Shown here: in pieces, positions 6,867-10,729 of the stretch
How positions within the stretch are numbered: the stretch's first letter is position 1
Layout: each line of letters begins with the position of its first letter
Assembly: GCA_900554855.1 (NCBI GenBank)
Contig: USIZ01000020.1
Coordinates: forward strand, 1-10,729
DNA: 10,729 bases
Direction: 5' to 3'
Source: an uncultured Eubacteriales bacterium
Lineage (GTDB): Bacteria; Bacillota; Clostridia; Oscillospirales; Oscillospiraceae
The notes under the pieces: generated by a model
What the model was told of the DNA's origin: nothing
The model's database searches: none
What the model saw: only the letters and a program-made list of their open reading frames with translations
Made by a program: the position numbers and the translations under genes

Positions 6867-6900
6867 AATGGCCTGTTCCAACGGAACAGGCCATTGCTTA
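6867..6900. terminator. Bidirectional terminator between convergent genes
   Basis: AATGGCCTGTTCC (6867-6879) pairs perfectly with GGAACAGGCCATT (6883-6895) around an AAC loop, a 13-base-pair stem. It begins three bases after the DUF4349 stop. The plus-strand tail (GCTTATTG) is a poor T-run, whereas on the minus strand the stem runs into TTTTCTTATG, so it should end the carboxypeptidase transcript best and the DUF4349 transcript less tightly. Confidence 0.85.
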
Positions 6901-6920
6901 TTGATGCGTATCCTTATCAA

Positions 6921-8294
6921 TTATCTTCTGCCGCGATAATTACTGCTATGCTTTCCGCTCCGGCGTCCGCCGTAGCGGCTGCGGCGCATTGCGCGCACAC
7001 GGAAAAAGATCACAAGGAACAGGATGAGCGCGATGGCAAGGGTGGCGCCCAGAATAAACTGCCAACTGTGCACCACGTTGATGAGCGTTTGCTTGGCGGC
7101 CAGCAGGGCGGATCGCTCCACGCTGTTTACCGCAACCAGATCCACAGTGCCATAGGGTTTGCCATCCAGCAGGACGGTCAGTGTGCCCAACTTATCTCCG
7201 GCGTGGACCGGAGCTTCCACGGAATCCGGCAGGTCGGTGGACCACTGAAAATCGTCGCTGGTGACATCATTGGGCAGCTGGGCCTCCAATGTGCCGTCAA
7301 CGACCACGGAGACATAGTCACTGTCGGAGGACAGCGTGACAGGTACCTCGGCCACCGGGCTGGTGGCATCCAGAATAGTATGGACAGAGAAGTTTTCAAA
7401 GCCCCATTTCAGCAGAGAGGAGCTTTCGGAAAATTGCAGACGCTGAATATTGCCCTGCGCATCCTTCGGGTTTTCGCAGCCCAGTACGACGGCGATCAGC
7501 CGCTGGCCGTCCTTTTCTGCGGCGGAGAGCAGGCAGTAACCGGCAGAATCTGTGGAGCCGGTCTTTATGCCGATGCAATTCTCATAATAGTAGCCCGCAT
7601 ATTTCTTGTTGGACAGCAGGCCGTTGGTGTTGAAGAAGTGACGTCGATTTCCGTTCATATTGGTGGGTTCCACATAGTATTCCGGCGTTTTGACGATGGT
7701 GCGGAAGGTTTCGTTCTGCATGGCGTATTTGCCGATAAGGTAGAGGTCATAGGCGGTGGTGTAGTGATCGTTGTCCGGCATGCCGTCAGGATTGACAAAA
7801 TGAGTGCCGGTGCAGCCCAACTGGGCAGCCTTTGCGTTCATCATGGCTACGAAGTTGTCGATGCTGCCCGCCACAGCGACGGCCAGAATATTAGCGGCCT
7901 CGTTGGCGGAGGCGACCATCAGGCAGTAGAGCAGATCCTTGACGCTCATCTGCTCGCCCACCTGAATGTTCTGATTGCTGCTGCTGGTGTCTAGTCCCTG
8001 CCATGCGGTGGGGCCTGCGGTGATTATTTCATCCAGAGACAGCTTGCCTTCGCTGACTGCGTCCAGCGTCAGTGCAGCGGTCATCACCTTTGTGATGCTG
8101 GCGGGGTACATTTTCTCGTGGGCGTTCAGATCATACATGACGTAATCCGTGTCCATATCCACCAGAATGGCGGCCTTGGCCTGCACGGTCTTGGAGCTGA
8201 CGATTTCAGAATCAAAGGCTCCGGCGGAGCTGACGCAGAGAGAGAAGAGAATGCTGACGGTCAGGATGAGAGATAGAAAACGAATTTTTTTCAT
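6921..8294 (-). CDS. Serine D-alanyl-D-alanine carboxypeptidase (PBP5/DacF-like)
   Basis: A 457-residue peptidase S11 enzyme that removes the terminal D-alanine from peptidoglycan stem peptides outside the membrane. All three penicillin-binding motifs are present: SxxK at Ser66-Lys69 in PASITKVM, SxN at Ser129-Asn131 in ASANEAAN, and KTG at 244-246 in GIKTGSTDSAGYC. A signal peptide covers about 1-26 (MKKIRFLSLI...SSAGA), the beta-rich PBP5 C-terminal domain follows at about 303-390, and the anchor is a true transmembrane helix (about 411-431) with an Arg/Gly/Ser tail (RRSRYGGRRSGK...), rather than the amphipathic helix of E. coli PBP5. I chose the ATG at 8294 over the one at 8312 because AGGAG lies six bases ahead and the signal peptide then begins properly. 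Paralogues include vegetative DacA and sporulation DacB/DacF; which one this is cannot be told here. It is divergent from a two-component system. Confidence 0.95.
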   Translation of the reverse strand: MKKIRFLSLILTVSILFSLCVSSAGAFDSEIVSSKTVQAKAAILVDMDTDYVMYDLNAHEKMYPASITKVMTAALTLDAVSEGKLSLDEIITAGPTAWQGLDTSSSNQNIQVGEQMSVKDLLYCLMVASANEAANILAVAVAGSIDNFVAMMNAKAAQLGCTGTHFVNPDGMPDNDHYTTAYDLYLIGKYAMQNETFRTIVKTPEYYVEPTNMNGNRRHFFNTNGLLSNKKYAGYYYENCIGIKTGSTDSAGYCLLSAAEKDGQRLIAVVLGCENPKDAQGNIQRLQFSESSSLLKWGFENFSVHTILDATSPVAEVPVTLSSDSDYVSVVVDGTLEAQLPNDVTSDDFQWSTDLPDSVEAPVHAGDKLGTLTVLLDGKPYGTVDLVAVNSVERSALLAAKQTLINVVHSWQFILGATLAIALILFLVIFFRVRAMRRSRYGGRRSGKHSSNYRGRR

Positions 8295-8300
8295 AGGAAA

Positions 8301-8305
8301 CTCCT
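8301..8305 (-). promoter_or_regulatory. Ribosome binding site deciding the start at 8294
   Basis: Minus-strand AGGAG, six bases before the ATG at 8294, excludes the upstream ATG at 8312, which would place the site inside the coding region. Confidence 0.8.
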
Positions 8306-8314
8306 GTCGCATGT

Positions 8315-8323
8315 GTTATAATA
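8315..8323 (-). promoter_or_regulatory. Possible -10 element of the carboxypeptidase promoter
   Basis: On the minus strand this reads TATTATAAC, containing overlapping TATTAT and TATAAC -10-like hexamers about 21-29 bases before the carboxypeptidase start. I find no good -35 at 17 bases. It lies beside the plus-strand promoter of the two-component operon, so the two divergent promoters would sit almost back to back. Confidence 0.4.
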
Positions 8324-8325
8324 AA

Positions 8326-8354
8326 TTGAAAAGATTTGTATACACGATTATAGC
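8326..8354 (+). promoter_or_regulatory. Sigma-A type promoter of the two-component operon
   Basis: TTGAAA (8326-8331, five of six consensus bases), a 17-base spacer and TATAGC (8349-8354, four of six) give a good housekeeping promoter with a start near 8361, about 37 bases before the small membrane protein gene. It would drive that gene, the response regulator and the histidine kinase together. Confidence 0.6.
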
Positions 8355-8397
8355 AGATTTATGTTTACCGTGCAACGGGAAAGAAGGGGCGTCGACA

Positions 8398-8592
8398 GTG
8401 AAAATTCGGTGGTATGAGGTGCTGATCCTTGTGCTTGCATTGTTATGTGCGTTGACGCTTCTCTTTACTTATTTTTCCACGGTTTGGACAACACCGTCCG
8501 TTACGGTCGAGCGGATAAGCATACAGAGCAGCGCAGACACGAGCGGGGAAGAGCAGGAGATACAACCCGGCAGGCAGAGCGCATCCGGATGA
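8398..8592 (+). CDS. Small single-span membrane protein ahead of the two-component system
   Basis: A 64-residue protein starting at GTG, with AAGAAGGGG (8381-8389) eight bases upstream. Residues 1-7 (MKIRWYE) are a short basic start, about 8-26 form one hydrophobic helix (VLILVLALLCALTLLFTYF), and the remaining 38 residues are polar, acidic and probably disordered (SVTVERISIQSSADTSGEEQEIQ). The charge pattern predicts an inside N-terminus and outside C-terminus. It lies between the promoter and the response regulator, 21 bases before the latter, so it is probably co-transcribed and might be an accessory or sensing partner; that is inference. An alternative is that it is the N-terminal stub of a ComEA-like helix-hairpin-helix protein that has lost its DNA-binding end, since those proteins begin with a similar anchor; nothing of that domain remains here. 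A much longer frame from 8149 is rejected because it runs antisense through the carboxypeptidase. Confidence 0.7.
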   Translation: MKIRWYEVLILVLALLCALTLLFTYFSTVWTTPSVTVERISIQSSADTSGEEQEIQPGRQSASG

Positions 8593-8613
8593 TATGCGAG
8601 AAATGGAGATTAT

Positions 8614-9309
8614 ATGAGGATTTTAGTTGTCGATGATGAAAAGGTGATCGTAAAAGGCATCTGCTTCAATCTGCGCAGTGACGGCTATGAGGTGGACGCC
8701 GGGTATGACGGCGCGCAGGCGGTGGAGATGGCCAGAGCCAACCACTATGATTTGCTGATCCTGGATCTGATGATGCCCAAGATCGACGGATTGCAAGCAT
8801 GCATGAAGATTCGTGAATTCTCCAATGTTCCGATCATTATGCTGACAGCCCGCAGTGAGGATGCGGATAAGATCATTGGTCTGGAGTCCGGTGCGGATGA
8901 TTATATGACCAAACCGTTCAATATTCTGGAGCTGAAAGCCCGGGTGCGGGCGCTGCTGCGCCGGGCCGGCATGAGTTCCAATCAGCAGGAGAAGGCGGAG
9001 TCATCTGAACAATTGACTGCGGGACATATTATGCTGGATCTGGCTCAGCGAGTTGCCATTAAAAGCGGCGCAGCGGTGGATCTGACCGTGAAGGAGTTCG
9101 ATCTGCTGGAACTGCTGATGCGCAACCCGGGGCGGGTGTACAGCCGGGAAAATCTGCTGGATCTGGTCTGGGGATATGAGTATCAGGGGGATTATCGCAC
9201 GGTAGACGTGCACATCCGGCGGCTGAGAGAAAAATTGGAGTTGGATCCGGCCAACCCAAAGCTGATCCTGACCAAATGGGGCGTGGGGTACTACCTGCGT
9301 CAGGAATGA
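8614..9309 (+). CDS. OmpR/PhoB-family response regulator
   Basis: A 231-residue DNA-binding response regulator of normal length. The receiver domain (about 1-118) has the acidic pair Asp7/Asp8 in VVDDEK, phospho-acceptor Asp51 in LILDLMMP, Thr78 in IIMLTAR and Lys100 in YMTKPF, so it should be phosphorylatable. A Gln/Glu/Ser linker (121-135) leads to the winged-helix effector (about 136-229): LTVKEFDLLELLMRNPGRVYSRENLL, the recognition region YRTVDVHIRRLREKLE, and the wing LTKWGVGYYL. GGAG (8605-8608) sits five bases before the ATG. The kinase gene follows after 32 bases and is the obvious partner. The family resembles WalR/PhoP/ResD-type regulators of Bacillota, but the sequence does not say which regulon it controls. 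Confidence 0.96.
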   Translation: MRILVVDDEKVIVKGICFNLRSDGYEVDAGYDGAQAVEMARANHYDLLILDLMMPKIDGLQACMKIREFSNVPIIMLTARSEDADKIIGLESGADDYMTKPFNILELKARVRALLRRAGMSSNQQEKAESSEQLTAGHIMLDLAQRVAIKSGAAVDLTVKEFDLLELLMRNPGRVYSRENLLDLVWGYEYQGDYRTVDVHIRRLREKLELDPANPKLILTKWGVGYYLRQE

Positions 9310-9324
9310 ACTGATTTCAACCAA

Positions 9325-9332
9325 AAGGAGAG
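9325..9332 (+). promoter_or_regulatory. Ribosome binding site of the kinase GTG start
   Basis: AAGGAGAG, nine bases before the GTG at 9342, supports this non-ATG start for the sensor kinase. The next in-frame ATG (around 9477) would cut away the first membrane helix. Confidence 0.8.
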
Positions 9333-9341
9333 AGAAACGGC

Positions 9342-10729
9342 GTGCAGGAGCAGCAGAAGATCACAAAAATACCGTTCTGGCGCAGCCTTCGGCTGAAATT
9401 TGCCCTTTCCTATGTGGCCTTGATCGTCGCGGTGCTGGGACTCTTGAACAGCTATCCTATTTTTGTGTCGCAGGATATGGTGTTCAAGGCAAAATTGACC
9501 TCCCTGCAGAACCAGGCCGCAGTGATCGCTTCTACCGTGGCGTCTATGGAGGAACTCACCCGGGAGGGCGTGACGCAGGTCATGGAGGTGCTGGACGAGA
9601 GCAGCATGAACCGTGTTCTGATCACCGATCAGAACGGGTTGATTCTTTATGACTCCGATTCCGGCCAAGCGGGGGGTTCAGATGAGCACCGCTATGCGAT
9701 GATGCAGGAGCTGGTTTTGGCACTGGAGGGCAGTGACGTATTCCAGAGCACCTACAGCGCCGGGGCGTTCCGCAGCAGCGGCGCCGTACCGATCCAGTAC
9801 CGCAATGCGACCATTGGCGGCGTATATTTATATGAATACGACAGCGAGCAGGGTGCGATTATCACCGGTCTTCAGCAGAACCTGATGCGCATATCTCTGC
9901 TTCTGCTGGCGATGGCATTGCTCATCAGCGTGTTCCTCTCCCGCACCATGACGCGCCCCATCAGTCGGCTGACAGCGGGCATCAGTGAGCTGAGACAGGG
10001 CGAGTACTCCACCCGAGTGGAAGTGTCCGGCCGGGATGAGCTGGCTATGCTGGCCACGGCATTCAACGACATGACGGAACGGCTGGAGAAAACAGATGCG
10101 ATGCGCCGCCGTTTTGTCTCTGACGCCTCGCACGAGTTGAAGACGCCGCTGGCCTCCATCAAGCTGCTGACTGACTCTATTGCCCAGAATACCGACATGG
10201 ACGCGGAGACCATCCGCGATTTTGTACAGGACATCGGGACTGAGGCGGACCGGCTGGTGCGCATTACGGAGAAACTGCTGGCATTGACCCGTATGGACAA
10301 TGCGTCCCACAAGCAAGCAAGCCGAAGTAGCGTTGATCTGACCGATGTGATCTCTGACGCACTGCATATGCTGACGCCACTGGCGGATCAGCGTAATATC
10401 AGTATTCACCTGATCCTTGCAGAGAACTGCGTGGTGATGGCTTCAGCGGATGAAATGTACCAGGTGATCTTCAATCTGGTGGAGAACGCCATCAAATATA
10501 ATGTGGATGACGGTAAGATCTGGCTCCGGGTGCGCCGCTCCGCCGACAGCGTATTCCTGATTGTGGAGGATACTGGCATCGGTATTCCGCAAGAGGATCG
10601 CACCCGTATTTTTGAACGCTTTTACCGGGTGGACAAAGCCCGCTCCCGGGAGGCGGGCGGCACCGGCCTTGGTCTGTCCATCGTACATGACACTGTTGTG
10701 GCCAATGGCGGCGCCATCCGGGTGGATGC
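9342..10729 (+). CDS. Sensor histidine kinase, C-terminus cut by the window end
   Basis: The open frame runs from a GTG to the last base without a stop (462 codons seen). Order: cytoplasmic start, first transmembrane helix (about 18-42), an extracellular sensing region of about 140 residues (43-180, with RVLITDQNGLILYDSD typical of a PAS/Cache-like fold), second transmembrane helix (about 182-200), HAMP linker (about 201-253, TRPISRLTAGI and GRDELAMLATAFNDM), dimerisation/phospho-acceptor domain with His264 in SDASHELKTPL, then the ATPase domain with the N box NLVENAIKYN (378-387), G1 DTGIG (410-414), F box FERFYRVD (424-431) and G2 GGTGLGLSIV (439-448). The kinase is thus catalytically complete, and probably only some 15-30 residues are missing. 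The layout is PhoR/WalK/CpxA-like. It should phosphorylate the adjacent response regulator; its signal is unknown, but the neighbourhood hints at cell envelope. Confidence 0.95.
   Translation, partial: MQEQQKITKIPFWRSLRLKFALSYVALIVAVLGLLNSYPIFVSQDMVFKAKLTSLQNQAAVIASTVASMEELTREGVTQVMEVLDESSMNRVLITDQNGLILYDSDSGQAGGSDEHRYAMMQELVLALEGSDVFQSTYSAGAFRSSGAVPIQYRNATIGGVYLYEYDSEQGAIITGLQQNLMRISLLLLAMALLISVFLSRTMTRPISRLTAGISELRQGEYSTRVEVSGRDELAMLATAFNDMTERLEKTDAMRRRFVSDASHELKTPLASIKLLTDSIAQNTDMDAETIRDFVQDIGTEADRLVRITEKLLALTRMDNASHKQASRSSVDLTDVISDALHMLTPLADQRNISIHLILAENCVVMASADEMYQVIFNLVENAIKYNVDDGKIWLRVRRSADSVFLIVEDTGIGIPQEDRTRIFERFYRVDKARSREAGGTGLGLSIVHDTVVANGGAIRVD

Noticed and set aside
6894..7994. 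A 366-codon open frame on the plus strand opposite the carboxypeptidase.
   Set aside because: It begins inside the terminator hairpin, runs antisense to a gene with all three penicillin-binding motifs, and shows no recognisable domain.
8370..8393. A second ECF-like pair, TGCAAC followed by CGTC, ahead of the small membrane protein gene.
   Set aside because: The spacing is only 13 bases and it overlaps the ribosome binding site, leaving no room for a transcription start before the GTG. The TTGAAA/TATAGC promoter explains the region better.
9828..10409. A 193-codon minus-strand frame opposite the histidine kinase.
   Set aside because: The kinase frame on the plus strand is continuous and carries HAMP, His264 and ATPase motifs; the antisense frame has no such support.
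1..10729. Search for CRISPR arrays, tRNA or rRNA genes, insertion sequences, phage genes and long direct repeats.
   Set aside because: No repeated units, cloverleaf-like sequences, transposase motifs or flanking inverted repeats were visible; the only strong inverted repeats are the two terminators.

Overview
The window looks like a chromosomal segment of an anaerobic, low-to-mid GC Gram-positive bacterium of the class Clostridia, most likely the Oscillospiraceae. The grounds are strong AGGAGG-type ribosome binding sites, a PyrK-dependent (type 1B) dihydroorotate dehydrogenase, a type I PyrC, a sporulation-clade style D-Ala-D-Ala carboxypeptidase, a DUF4349 lipoprotein, and the moderately high GC third positions typical of that family. 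The family assignment is an inference; no marker gene such as 16S is present.

Region by region. (1) 13-183, minus: a 56-residue YtxH-like small membrane protein. (2) 263-5460, plus: a pyrimidine operon behind a good housekeeping promoter, with almost no untranslated leader: pyrC, pyrF, pyrK, pyrD and then a fused histidine phosphatase/GNAT acetyltransferase, closed by a strong hairpin terminator. The first four genes supply dihydroorotase, OMP decarboxylase and the two subunits of NAD-linked dihydroorotate dehydrogenase; carbamoyl-phosphate synthase, pyrB and pyrE must lie elsewhere. (3) 5457-5842, minus: two tiny uncharacterised genes two bases apart, facing the pyr operon tail to tail. (4) 5896-6895, plus: a DUF4349 lipoprotein with a C-terminal membrane helix, preceded by a sequence that matches the ECF-sigma promoter pattern (GGAAC, 17 bases, CGTCTAA). 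(5) 6867-8294, minus: a membrane-anchored serine D-alanyl-D-alanine carboxypeptidase that shares a bidirectional terminator with the DUF4349 gene. (6) 8326-10729, plus: a probable three-gene operon of a 64-residue single-span membrane protein, an OmpR/PhoB-type response regulator and a sensor histidine kinase that runs off the window end.

The right half (DUF4349 lipoprotein, carboxypeptidase, small membrane protein, two-component system) reads as a cell-envelope neighbourhood, whereas the left half is core nucleotide biosynthesis. There are no tRNA or rRNA genes, insertion sequences, CRISPR arrays, phage genes or long repeats that I can see. I found no convincing new defence or mobile system. 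The points most worth following up are the phosphatase-acetyltransferase fusion riding in the pyr operon, the ECF-type promoter before the DUF4349 gene, and the small membrane protein ahead of the two-component system.
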